Counted from the first letter of the stretch, positions 47,405 through 55,765 are shown. The stretch is DNA of 64,000 nt from Arthrobacter globiformis (GCF_030817195.1 NZ_JAUSYZ010000001.1:3596001-3660000); one strand, 5' to 3'. Translations and numbers: made by a program. Notes: generated by a model from the letters alone, not told the origin.

Positions 47405-48607
47405 TCAAGCAGCTTGAGTGCTGATTCTTGGCATTGGTTCCTGGTAGGCGGTGTAGTCGCGGAGCATCGCCCAGAGGACGTTGATGCGGCGCCGGGCCAG
47501 GGCGATGAGAGCCTGCTTGTGGGACTTTCCCTTGCTGCGTTTGCGGTCGTAGTAGGTTCTGGAAGCGGGACTGTTTTTCAGGCTGGAGAGCGCGGCGAGG
47601 TAACAGGTCCTGAGAAGTCTGCGGTTGAAGCGGCGTGGCCGGTGCAGATTTCCGCTTATTCGTCCGGAATCGCGCGGGACGGGAGCAAGCCCCGCGACAC
47701 TGGCAAGCCGGTCGACGGAGTCGAACCCGTCCAGGTTGCCGCCGATGTTAGCGAGGAAAGTGGCTGCGAGAACAGGTCCGAACCCGGGCATGCTCAGCAG
47801 AACGTCGGCGCTGTCGTGCTGCCGGAACAGGTCCGTGATCTGGGCATCGACGTCGGCGATCTCTGCGTCGATTGCGCTGATCTGCTCGGCCAGCCGGACG
47901 ACCAGGGCTGAGCCCGTGGATTGTGTTGGCAGGACGGTGTGCTGGGCGTTCGCGGCCTTGAGGGCTTTCTCTGCCATGGCGGTGCTGTTCCGGCAGCCGC
48001 GCTTTCTGAGCCATCCTGCGAGCCTGGTCAGTCCCGTCCGCCGGATGGCCTCGGCGGTCTGGTAGCCGCCCAGAAGGATCAGGGGCGCCTTCTTCGAGTA
48101 GTCGAACGCCCGCTCGAGGACCGGGAAGTACTCCAGCAGAGTGGCCCGGAGCCTATTGATTGCCCGGACCCGGTCACAGACTAAGTCCGTCCGCCGGGCG
48201 GTGAGGAGCCGCAGGTCCACGCTGATCTGGTCCGCACCGCGGACGGGCTGCAGATCGGTGCGCATGCGGGCCTGGTCGGCGATTATCCTGGCGTCTTTCG
48301 CATCGGTCTTGCCGTCGCCGCGGTATGTTGCTGCGGCGTGGTGCACGATCCGTCCGGGGATATAGAGCAGCTGCTGCGCGTGCGCGGCCAACAGCTCGAT
48401 CAGCAGAGCGGCGCCGCCGGCGTTCAGATCCGTTGCCCAGCAGACCTCACGTCCGGCCGCGATCTCCGCGACCTTAGCTATGAGCTCGAGGAGCACGCTC
48501 TCGTCGTTTTCAACCCGTTTCGAGAGCAGCACCGTCCCGGATTGATCGATCACTACACAATGATGAGCCCTCTTGCCCGAGTCGATTCCCGCCCACACCG
48601 CCGGCAT
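47405..48607 (-). CDS. IS110-family transposase (DEDD recombinase)
   Basis: 400 residues from ATG 48607; frame is open to 48757 but homology starts at MPAVWAGIDSGKRAHH. The RuvC-like N-terminal domain has Asp in GIDSG, ATDLNAGG and the TDAKDARIIADQ pair. The C-terminal Transposase_20 domain has LSMPGFGPVLAATFLANI and the conserved Ser region AGLAPVPRDSGRISG. Uninterrupted and full length, so probably active. It recombines DNA guided by an RNA from its own non-coding end in characterised members. Confidence 0.9.
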   Translation of the reverse strand: MPAVWAGIDSGKRAHHCVVIDQSGTVLLSKRVENDESVLLELIAKVAEIAAGREVCWATDLNAGGAALLIELLAAHAQQLLYIPGRIVHHAAATYRGDGKTDAKDARIIADQARMRTDLQPVRGADQISVDLRLLTARRTDLVCDRVRAINRLRATLLEYFPVLERAFDYSKKAPLILLGGYQTAEAIRRTGLTRLAGWLRKRGCRNSTAMAEKALKAANAQHTVLPTQSTGSALVVRLAEQISAIDAEIADVDAQITDLFRQHDSADVLLSMPGFGPVLAATFLANIGGNLDGFDSVDRLASVAGLAPVPRDSGRISGNLHRPRRFNRRLLRTCYLAALSSLKNSPASRTYYDRKRSKGKSHKQALIALARRRINVLWAMLRDYTAYQEPMPRISTQAA

Positions 48608-48848
48608 TCCTTGTCCCCCTTCTATCAGCTCCAATTCTTCGTGGCCCTGTCGATAACTACGCCGGCACGTCCTTACCCAACGATCAATGTCGTAAGTCTC
48701 AATCAGCGGTCGAGTCATCGGCGGGCAGCGGGCGGCCATTCCCAATGAGCCGTCCAAGCGGCAGGGAGACCTGTGCCATACCCGCCACCCGAGGGTGATC
48801 GAAACACTACGACAGCTCCGAAATCACCCACAACAACAACGTAAGGAG
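48608..48848 (-). ncRNA. Candidate IS110 bridge RNA region
   Basis: The 240 bases upstream of the transposase up to the insertion junction hold no gene. In IS110-group elements this left-end region encodes the bridge RNA (seekRNA) that pairs with target and donor DNA. Position and size fit. I have not derived a fold, and the RNA boundaries are unknown. Confidence 0.45.
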
Positions 48849-49138
48849 GGCGACCTGGTCATTGGCACCCCCGGCACCGGGGCGATCGGAACGCTCGTGG
48901 AACGCACCAGCCGCTTCGTGATGCTCCTGCACCTGCCCAACGGACACACCGGCGAGCAGGTACTGGCCGCCATCCAGGAAACCCTGCCCACGCTGCCCGC
49001 CCACTTGCGCCGGTCCCTGACCTGGGACCAGGGCGCGGAGATGGTCGGCATCCACGACCAGGTCAAATCGCCACCGGGGCAGCGGTCTACTTCTGCGACC
49101 CTCACTCACCCTGGCAGCGCGGCACGAACGAGAACACT
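48849..49138 (+). pseudogene. IS30 transposase, middle part
   Basis: GDLVIGTPGTGAIGTLVERT begins the catalytic rve domain; LTWDQGAEM carries the second Asp. About 49066 a one-base shift moves the frame to ATGAAVYFCDPHSPWQRGTN with NENT at the end, where the second IS110 fragment cuts in. Joins to the part at 49803. Confidence 0.8.
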
Positions 49139-49802
49139 GTGAGTATGAGAGGTGGCCCCGGAAGGGCTGATCCGGAAGGGTTAGGGCCGGCAGCAAGAGG
49201 TGACTCCCGAGAATACTGGCCACAACCACGCGTGCCTTCCGTTGGACCCGTGCACAGTCACCGCCGCGGCCGCCACGGTCGAACACCGGATCACGGTGCT
49301 GACATTGCAGTCGATCACCGCGCGCATACGGTTCCTGGGCAGCCAGCTCGCGGACATCGATCCCGAGCTGGCCCGCCTGATCCAGGAACACCCAGCCGGG
49401 CCGGCGCTACTCGCCGAACCAGGCGTCGGACCGGTCGTCGCGGCCCAGCTGTTGATCAGCTGGTCCCACCCCGGACGGGTCAGAAGCGAAGCGGCATTCG
49501 CCTCGCTGGCCGGAGTCGCACCCTGGAAGCCAGCAGCGGCCAACGCACCCGGCATCGCCTCAACCGCGGCGGCGACCGGACCGGACACTCAACCGAGCCC
49601 TGCACACGATCGCGATCACGCGCATCAGATGCCACGCAGAAACCCGGGCCTACGAAGCCCGGCGAACCCCTCAAGGCAAGACCCATCGTGACATCCGCCG
49701 GTGCCTCAAACGCACGCTTGACCGGCACCTTTACCGTGTTATGGAAGCCGCGGCAGCCTCTCGTTCGGTTCCCTCAGCGAGTTGACAAACATAGGAGCGT
49801 CC
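49139..49802 (+). mobile_element. Truncated second IS110-family element inside IS30
   Basis: The IS30 reading NENT stops at 49138 and NGLLHQYFPKG resumes at 49803. The 660-base insert has only the C-terminal half of an IS110 transposase, so it lost its 5' portion after insertion. Sequence differs from the intact IS110 element at 47.4-48.8 kb. Confidence 0.7.
49242..49785 (+). pseudogene. IS110-family transposase, C-terminal fragment
   Basis: Reads LDPCTVTAAAATVEHRITVL, EPGVGPVVAAQLLISW and EAAFASLAGVAP, then shifts frame near 49570 to LNRALHTIAITRIRCHAETR and GKTHRDIRRCLKRTL, ending at TGA 49783-49785. These are the Transposase_20 domain and the C-terminus of IS110 enzymes. The RuvC-like half is missing. 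Confidence 0.8.
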
Positions 49803-49970
49803 AACGGACTCCTCCACCAGTACTTCCCCAAAGGGATGGACTTCACCACCGTCACCCGCGAAGACCTCGATTACGCCGCCGCCGGACTCAACGGTCGCCT
49901 CCGCAAAACACTCGGCTGGAAAACCCCCGCGCAAGCACTCCAGCAAATACTGGAAGAATCAGCAGCATAG
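49803..49970 (+). pseudogene. IS30 transposase, C-terminal end
   Basis: NGLLHQYFPKGMDFTTVTRE to LGWKTPAQALQQILEESAA, the standard IS30 C-terminus with the last catalytic Glu region just upstream (NENT part). Ends at TAG 49968-49970, three bases before the right inverted repeat. Confidence 0.85.
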
Positions 49971-50240
49971 GACGTGTTGCAACGACCGCTGAAATCCGCC
50001 GGACCTTTTTGCCCATAAACTGCCCATGGCTTTTGCCCCTACTCGGGCAGCCTCTTGCACCATCGGATCGGCCGCAGCTCCTCCGGGCACTGGGTACTCG
50101 ATGATGTCCCACTCCGACGCCGTCAGGCACCGGACGTTGGCCGTCGGCAGCCATGCCTGGTGGAACTGGCCCTCATCATCCGCCCACCGCACGTGGCCCT
50201 GCTCGGCTGACCAGCGGGACGCCTCGCCGAAGACGGTCAC
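49959..50240 (-). pseudogene. Prophage-like gene cut by the IS30 element
   Basis: GTG 50240 begins VTVFGEASRWSAEQGHVRW and runs through NVRCLTASEWDIIEYPVPGG to about 49990, where the frame enters the IS30 end and finishes on foreign sequence. The GTG overlaps the TGA of a short upstream frame ending EVPLEGGGP, and another tiny frame starts at about 50329, a packing typical of phage genes. Function unknown. Confidence 0.45.
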
Positions 50241-50356
50241 GGTCCGCCACCCTCGAGCGGCACCTCGGCCTCCACCCGCGGATCAAATGGAGTGTCTGGG
50301 GTCCCGGCCGAGTCAGGTACTCGTACTTCACGCCGTCTTGAGTAACACTGGCATCA

Positions 50357-52021
50357 TCATTTGACGCCGGCCAGCGCTCCGATACTCAACGACCCTTGGT
50401 CAATGGTGAGGGTAAATCGATCCCGGCCGGTGTACACGCGGCCTTCCCGCACGAATGAAACGAAGCAGTCGTAATCCCCATCCGCGACGACGCGCAGGTT
50501 GATCCCTGCATGCCCTGGTGTGGAGAAGCTGGACCAGGCATAGGATTCAGGATCGAACGGTGCCGGGAGGGAGTCCGCCCGGCGAGGCCGGCTGGATCCC
50601 AACTGGAAGCTGACGTCCTCAGAATCATTCGTCAGAGTCAGTGCGAATACGCCATCGTTCCATGAACGCATCTCTTCACGCGGAACCGCGAAGACTCCGC
50701 GCACAAAGAGCACCGTCCCATCGGTGCTGAGGTCGGTGAGGCTGAACAGCGCGTCATCCGGCGCGGTGCCGTCCAGAGATAGCTTCGTGATTTGGGTCCG
50801 GGTTCGTGAAGCATCTAAATGGTAGGCATGCCCGCGGAATATGCCGGTGGCCTTCTGAGCGTCTCTCGCGGGCAGCGGGGCGGTGTGACGACCTGACGCG
50901 CTGACGAAAGATGCGGCGAGCTCGTATCGGCCGACGGGGAGCGTTCGCAGGTTCAGCTGCCGGTCGGAGGCATTCTTCAGCCCTGCCCACAGGTAGTCGC
51001 AGAAGAATCTTCCGTACAGCTTAGAGTTTAGAGTTCTGTCAGCCATAGCGTCGACTTCGAACTCTTGGCTTCCAGTTCGGCTCTTGAAGATTAGCCGTGG
51101 ACGTTCTGCTGGTTCTTCTGCGAAGGGTTCGCCAAGTGCGGCGGCATAGGCACGGAACGACATGGTGTCGCCTTTGATTTGGATCCAATGGAAGCCGGCG
51201 ACCGGCTCAGGCTTGTCCCGTTTCCGGGCGAAGTAACTCGCGGCGGTCGCACGGTCGCGCTCCCCGTTGCCATTTCGAACCATGCCGAAGCGGGGCGCGA
51301 GTCCTTCACAGAGCGCATAGAGCGTGCTGAGGATGAATGGGACGTTGTAAGGCGTAACCTCAGGGTGCGCCCTGACCAGCGTCGAGTCGGTGAGCAGGAG
51401 GTTGAAATTCTCATACCGAGAGAAACTGTCCAGGAGCGGCTCGATATGGACTTTGTATTCCGGATCAGCCTCTGAGCTGACGATGTAGATGTTTTTGTCC
51501 AGAGACTTGGGTACGGCCGCGAGCCGTGGGATGTACTCGTTGAGGGCCGATTCTGATGCTTCGGGGTCGTCGTCCGCCATGTAGGCGAAGGTGTCTTTGA
51601 GCTTCTGCCGGGTATAGGTCCCGACTCGGCTCTGGGGGACTGATGCCACGATATTCCGGTAGTCGTGGCTCAAGCCGAGATGCAACGCTGCCGAGCCGCC
51701 CTTGGATCCGCCGAGCAGGGTACAATCCGCGGCGGACAACCCTAGACGGTCCAGGGTAGAGTCTATGAGTGCGCTCACCGCGCCCTCGATCTTGAAGTCC
51801 ATGGCGGCACACAGGTAGTACGAGTTCTGGCCGTCAAAAGAGTCCTTGATCCAAAGGACAGCGCCTTTGACATTGTCTAGGGCGTTCCCGTCGAAGCCGT
51901 AAAAGTCATGCTCGCCCTGCTGAACTCCGGCGAAGACCACAATCAGATGCTGCCGATCCTGCTTCGCCTGGCGCAGCTTATACCGGACGGTCACTCCGCG
52001 GTGTTGGTAAATCTCATCCAT
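50357..52021 (-). CDS. Free-standing Asp2/XcbB-like alpha/beta-hydrolase-fold protein
   Basis: 554 residues from ATG 52021. A start at 52096 is unlikely since that region is a terminator. The first 260 residues have LIVVFAGVQQ, VLWIKDSFDGQNSYYL and nucleophile elbow LGGSKGGSAAL with Ser106, as in Asp2 and XcbB/CpsF capsule proteins; a candidate His lies in LVRAHPEVTP. The remaining part is beta-rich with no known family. No signal peptide. The elbow and the strand before it parallel the C-terminal half of the fused lyase at 9.0-10.6 kb. It probably modifies a surface glycan; reaction unknown. Confidence 0.65.
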   Translation of the reverse strand: MDEIYQHRGVTVRYKLRQAKQDRQHLIVVFAGVQQGEHDFYGFDGNALDNVKGAVLWIKDSFDGQNSYYLCAAMDFKIEGAVSALIDSTLDRLGLSAADCTLLGGSKGGSAALHLGLSHDYRNIVASVPQSRVGTYTRQKLKDTFAYMADDDPEASESALNEYIPRLAAVPKSLDKNIYIVSSEADPEYKVHIEPLLDSFSRYENFNLLLTDSTLVRAHPEVTPYNVPFILSTLYALCEGLAPRFGMVRNGNGERDRATAASYFARKRDKPEPVAGFHWIQIKGDTMSFRAYAAALGEPFAEEPAERPRLIFKSRTGSQEFEVDAMADRTLNSKLYGRFFCDYLWAGLKNASDRQLNLRTLPVGRYELAASFVSASGRHTAPLPARDAQKATGIFRGHAYHLDASRTRTQITKLSLDGTAPDDALFSLTDLSTDGTVLFVRGVFAVPREEMRSWNDGVFALTLTNDSEDVSFQLGSSRPRRADSLPAPFDPESYAWSSFSTPGHAGINLRVVADGDYDCFVSFVREGRVYTGRDRFTLTIDQGSLSIGALAGVK

Positions 52022-52080
52022 AAGCGGCTGCCCGCTCCTCTCGTGCACGCGGCTTACCGCAGCAAGAAGCCTAACGCAAG

Positions 52081-52114
52081 AAAAGCCCCGCATCACCGTG
52101 AGGTGGTGCGGGGC
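52081..52114 (-). terminator. Rho-independent terminator
   Basis: Minus strand: GCCCCGCACCACC, loop TCAC, GGTGATGCGGGGC (52085-52114, one G-T pair), then TTTTCTTG. It ends a transcript from the right, though no intact minus-strand gene remains there, and it insulates the gene starting at 52021. Confidence 0.8.
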
Positions 52115-52190
52115 ATGCGAGTCGAGTTCACCTGACTAGCACATGGGGCTATAGGGTGTTTCCGTGAGACGAACTACTGAGGACAGAACG

Positions 52191-52565
52191 ATGACCATTA
52201 AGGGTGCCCTAGCTGCGGGCGCAGTATTGCTAACGATGTCCGGATGTTCATCAGGTCCAGCATCATCAGAACCAGCACCGTCCGCGTCCGAAAGCTCAGC
52301 GACCGCGCTACGCTTCGCGCCCGTTCTAAACGACACTCAGCAAAAATCTCTCGTATCCGAGGTCCGGCCCCTGGCTCCCCAGCTGGCCGAGGACAAGCTC
52401 ATCTACAACTCCAGGTACGTTTGCACCCAAGCCCTCCGAGGCTCCAGACAGAAGAGCCTCGTCGCCACCGCTGACAGGCTGTTCACCACCGCCTCGGATC
52501 CAATTACCCCCGACGAAGCCGTGAAACTCGTTGCCGCAGTTCAGAAGAACGGCTTCTGCAAATAG
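52191..52565 (+). CDS. Small lipoprotein, DUF732-like
   Basis: 124 residues from ATG 52191 (GAGGACAG upstream). Signal peptide with lipobox MSGC near residue 19, a Ser-rich linker, then a small helical domain with two Cys (RYVCTQALRG and the terminal NGFCK). The spacing and the final Cys resemble DUF732 proteins of mycobacteria, actinomycetes and their phages. Function unknown. It stands alone in the mobile debris. Confidence 0.6.
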   Translation: MTIKGALAAGAVLLTMSGCSSGPASSEPAPSASESSATALRFAPVLNDTQQKSLVSEVRPLAPQLAEDKLIYNSRYVCTQALRGSRQKSLVATADRLFTTASDPITPDEAVKLVAAVQKNGFCK

Positions 52566-52629
52566 CGTCCGACGAGGGTAGCGGCTCAGGTGCTGCTGCT
52601 CGTTCCGTGTTGCTGGCAATCGGCTTGGC

Positions 52630-53455
52630 CTAGGCCCATTCTGTGGCCAGGGGTCCGGTTGAAACGGTCGATCTTGCGGTTGGTCCACGGGCAGTGAGGT
52701 GCAATGAACCGCTGTTCCGCGGCGATCTGTGCTGCGGCGGCCTTGAAGGCGGCAGAGCGCCGGTAGGCGAATGCGTTGTCGGTGATGACGCGCTGGATTT
52801 TCCGGATGCCCTGCGCCTGGAAGAACGCGGCGCCTCTGAGGAGGAAGGCGGCAGCAGCCGCGCCTTTTTCGTTCGGGTGGATCTCGGCGTGGCCCAGCCG
52901 AGCGTGGTCATCGATGGGTGCATGGATGTAGTCGAATCCGATGCCGCGTCCGCGGACCTTCTCCCTTGGGCGCCAGCCCCCCGCCGTCAGGGATCCGTCC
53001 GAGTTTCTTGACTTCGACGTGAATCAGCTCGCCCGGGCTCTGGCGTTCGTAACGGATCGCCATTGACCGTGTGGCCCGGATGACCACCCCCGTCACAGGA
53101 TCGCAGGCGGCCAGAGGCGGGAGCCCGCGTCGGGCGACGGTCCGCGAGATGGTTCATTCGGGGACGCCGGTGGCACGATTCAACCGCGCCGGCCCGCACC
53201 TGAACTCCGTCCCGGCCGCGATGACGGCGTCCTCTCGCTCCGTGCTGGTCCTCGACTGGACCCGGTGAGGACGACCGGATCTGTCGAAAAGACCGGACTC
53301 AGCCTCCGCACGGAACCGCTTAACCCAGCGGTGGGCGCACTGCCGGGAGACGCCCAGTTCCTTGGTGCCGTGGTCAACGGTCGATGATCACCGATCACGC
53401 TTTCAACGAGAAGAAATCTCCCATGAATGGTCAGACGGGCATTAGCGTGGGACAT
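52630..53455 (-). pseudogene. IS481-family transposase remnant
   Basis: The minus strand opens with MSHANARLTIHGRFLLVE at 53455, the normal N-terminus of IS481 enzymes. The helix-turn-helix part is frameshifted. The catalytic domain reads DYIHAPIDDHARLGHAEI, RKIQRVITDNAFAYR and WTNRKIDRFNRT in another frame, with frame breaks near 52650. The catalytic Glu of NGKAERF is Asp here. Several shifts mark it as dead. Confidence 0.8.
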
Positions 53456-53539
53456 GAGGACCGCCGTGGGCCGTGAAGATGTCAGATACCTCCACTAAGC
53501 CCCGGGGCCCTCCTCACTTCAAGGCTTATGTCACCAACG

Positions 53540-53761
53540 TCATGTGCGCAGGACGTGCACGGCCGCGTAGATCCAGTCGATGAGGACGTTGCGCTCCGTG
53601 ATCAGGGACTCGACCTTGCTGGCCACCTCGGTGAGGCGACTCTCGAGGTCTTCGATCTTCTCGTCGCGAGATTCCAACAGCTTCTCGAACCGGGCTATGA
53701 GGCGCTCGTCTGCCTCAATGCCGATCTTGCCGTCTTCACTGTCATCGGTGGGGTGCGCCAC
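53540..53761 (-). CDS. Small coiled-coil protein, prophage lysis-module type
   Basis: 73 residues from GTG 53761. ERLIARFEKLLESRDEKIED and following heptads predict a coiled coil; the C-terminus (LIDWIYAAVHVLRT) is amphipathic. Overlaps the 3' end of the next gene upstream in another frame, as phage genes do. No family named. Confidence 0.5.
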   Translation of the reverse strand: MAHPTDDSEDGKIGIEADERLIARFEKLLESRDEKIEDLESRLTEVASKVESLITERNVLIDWIYAAVHVLRT

Positions 53762-53838
53762 TTCATTCTGAAGGCGGTGATGAGGGCCGCGACCACAGCG
53801 CTAACCAGCCCTATCAGTGGCAGCAGCGGCAGGGGCAT
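53695..53838 (-). CDS. Small membrane protein, holin-like
   Basis: 47 residues from ATG 53838: one hydrophobic span (LPLLPLIGLVSAVVAALITA) then a basic tail. It overlaps the coiled-coil gene. A 20-residue frame (53839-53901, MTDLYLALRGVNADPEP...) ends directly before its ATG. The tight series suggests a phage holin cassette. Confidence 0.45.
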   Translation of the reverse strand: MPLPLLPLIGLVSAVVAALITAFRMKWRTPPMTVKTARSALRQTSAS

Positions 53839-53893
53839 TCAACAGTAGGTCGGTTCGGGGTCCGCGTTGACGCCGCGGAGAGCGAGGTACAAG

Positions 53894-54079
53894 TCAGTCA
53901 TCGGCCCTTCTCTCGTCAGGGCTACGCCCGGCGTATTCTCCGCGGGGTTTCGTGTATCGGTATATCACCGTTCGGGACTTGGCCGCGGTCATGATCATGA
54001 TCATTCGCGGCACGATGGCGCTGCAGATGATGTAGGCGAATACGATGGCAATCCAGCGGTCGTGCCCGGACGTGACCAA
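53894..54079 (-). CDS. Small membrane protein of the prophage remnant
   Basis: About 61 residues with one span (IAIVFAYIICSAIVPRMIMI) and a basic C-terminus. The start (TTG 54079) is weak and the 5' part may be damaged. Its stop overlaps ATG 53901 of the 20-residue frame. Confidence 0.45.
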   Translation of the reverse strand: MVTSGHDRWIAIVFAYIICSAIVPRMIMIMTAAKSRTVIYRYTKPRGEYAGRSPDERRADD

Positions 54080-54208
54080 CAGCCCGATTTGTATCAGGCC
54101 GTACGTGGCGGGGCGGCCATCATCAGCCAGAGCCCGGTCATCTCCATGCGGAAGCCCCGGCGGCGGTTTCGTACCGTTGGGCAGACATCACCGGTCCCGT
54201 CGCAGGGA

Positions 54209-54388
54209 CTAGAAACCCGGTGGTCGTGACCAGGCCCCAAGCCAGGATGAATCATGGTGCAGTGCTGGACTTAAGGTAAGCGACTTGGTGAGGGATGATC
54301 CACAGAAGCCCGAGCGCAGCGCTGAATGGACCCAGGCCCAATCAGTGCGGGCCAGACCGCTCAGCTCGGACCTGACGCGATCAATCAT
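54209..54388 (-). pseudogene. Prophage gene start with strong ribosome binding site, frame broken
   Basis: AAGGAGG at 54393-54399 precedes ATG 54388. The frame gives 59 residues (MIDRVRSELSGLARTDWAW...), but in another frame the same stretch yields hydrophobic segments (SAALGLLWIIPHQVAYL and WGLVTTTGFLVPATGPV), so an original membrane protein has probably been frameshifted. Confidence 0.4.
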
Positions 54389-54508
54389 GGGTCCTCCTTG
54401 TGGACGCGACGCATGGTCTGGCCTTCCTTTTCGGGCTTTGTTGTTATGAGGCCCTCGGGGCGAGCAAGGACTTGGTGCAGAAACGGCCGGGATAGAATTA
54501 CGGACATG

Positions 54509-55247
54509 ACCCTCCCGAACGTTCTTGCAATCGGCCAGCTGCCGTATTCACAGGCCTCTGCGGCACCTGCACGATCAAGGCCTTATCAAGCTCGTCAACC
54601 GCGACCATCACCAGTGGTTCACCCACACAGCGGCGGCCGCCCGACAGTTCGTGGAAGTCACACAGGGCCGTAAGGAAGTTCCTGAGGCGCTTCGCGAAGC
54701 CGCCTTCGAGACAACCATCGGGTACGAAGCAGAGATGCAGGGCATAGTCACCGCCTACAACCTCTCAGTCGTGGAAGTGAGCACCCTGAAAGAGCACCGG
54801 GCCGATGGGATTGAGCTGAACGCGCACAAGGTCTACCACGCAGCACTAGATGCTGGCATCGAGTACCGACCTTTTGTGAACGGGGATGTATCAGCGCTGC
54901 CGGAGGGGCATCCGCTTGCAGCCCTGAAAGTTTCTCGTGCATCTGAAGAGTCGGTCGTCGAGGACGTCCTGGCTATCCAATCAGCACTAGGAGTACCTGT
55001 GTTGACCGTCGATCACCTGTACTACGAACTGGACGGCGCTCCGCTCGCAGAACGCGAGTCCCTCACGAACGTATTGAGGCGCGTGTCGGAGCACGAGGAA
55101 ATCGGATTTCACTCGACGAAAGAGCTGATCCTGGAACACGGCCTCGAAGTTGCTTTGGAGGACAGCAACCACTACCGCAGTGCGTTCGAGCGCCTTGTTG
55201 CCGAGCGGATGCACGATAGCATCCGGTCCATGTACGCGCTTATGTAG
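54509..55247 (+). pseudogene. Unknown protein, likely one-base frameshift near its start
   Basis: ATG 54509 opens MTLPNVLAIGQLPYSQ, and after a shift near 54555-54570 the frame from 54525 continues RPLRHLHDQGLIKLVNRDHH to TAG/TAA at 55247. The start resembles a winged helix. The rest (about 200 residues, ending ERMHDSIRSMYALM) is a well-formed coding sequence without a family I recognise. If the shift is not real, translation from TTG 54525 or an internal ATG would give up to 240 residues. Confidence 0.5.
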
Positions 55248-55321
55248 CTGGTAGTATCGGCCAATGAACGAAAACCCGTGAGGCCTCCTAAGCGACGTCA
55301 AATGCGCGTGCGGATGAGCGT

Positions 55322-55600
55322 TCACGATGCTGGAAATGTCCGGCGATTGGGCTGACCACCAATGCGCGGCCAGCCCAACCCACAACGACTGGCTAGCGGG
55401 GTGCTCGTGCCGATGTTGGCGCTGAGCCTGTAAGTCGTCGCCGATTCGATGCGGATCTTCGCGCCGATTGAACCGGTTGACCCTTCGGCGCTCACGCCAG
55501 AGACAATCACGCGGTCACATCCCCCGCTGTAAACCCCGTAGCGGGAACCGGTAGCAATACCGCCAAGGATCGATACGTTGGCCGTCACCGCAACGATGGC
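55322..55600 (-). pseudogene. Beta-helix (tail-spike or pectate-lyase-like) fragment
   Basis: The minus strand reads VTANVSILGGIATGSRYGVY and VIVSGVSAEGSTGSIGAKIR, short strand-turn repeats typical of right-handed parallel beta-helices. Upstream it stops against the IS21 fragment at about 55605. Probably the 3' end of a phage or glycan-active protein. Confidence 0.4.
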
Positions 55601-55604
55601 ATCC

Positions 55605-55672
55605 GCAGACGCTCCCAACATGCTCGGCCCGGCCGGAACGGGCAAAGCACACCTCGCCACCGGAGTGAGCCC
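55605..55672 (+). pseudogene. IS21 helper IstB fragment (Walker A)
   Basis: NMLGPAGTGKAHLATGVS (55617-55670) matches the IstB P-loop NxxxLGPPGTGKTHLA. The Thr after GK is Ala. Only this short segment survives. Confidence 0.5.
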
Positions 55673-55746
55673 GTGCAGTGTTCTTCGGAGGGGCGCCCCG
55701 GGACGTTCTCCCTTTTTTCATCTCTCCCAATTGCAACCCCTAATCG

Positions 55747-55765
55747 CTCAGGTGTTGCAACGACC
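55747..55765. repeat. Solitary IS30 end
   Basis: CTCAGGTGTTGCAACGACC at 55747-55765 equals the inverted left end of the IS30 element at 46635-46653. No IS30 coding sequence adjoins it. A relic of a deleted copy or of a deletion between two copies. Confidence 0.7.

Larger units (their letters stand above)
47390..48848 (-). mobile_element. IS110-family insertion sequence inside IS30
   Basis: The IS30 codons for GHWE end at about 47389 and EGDLVIG resumes at about 48846-48849, so the insert is about 1.46 kb, normal for IS110. There are no clear terminal inverted repeats, as expected for this family. CATTGGGAAT at 47382-47391 recurs inverted at 48738-48747. The long non-coding end lies upstream of the transposase, which is the IS110-group rather than IS1111-group layout. 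Confidence 0.8.
46635..49987 (+). mobile_element. IS30-family element broken by two nested IS110-family insertions
   Basis: Inverted ends GGTCGTTGCAACAC at 46635-46648 and its complement at 49974-49987 bound the element. Between them the IS30 transposase is found in pieces separated by 47390-48848 and 49139-49800, each of which holds IS110-family sequence. Removing the inserts would leave about 1.2 kb, normal for IS30. Confidence 0.85.

Noticed and set aside
52022..52096. Longer N-terminus for the Asp2-like protein
   Set aside because: The start would lie inside a rho-independent terminator hairpin.
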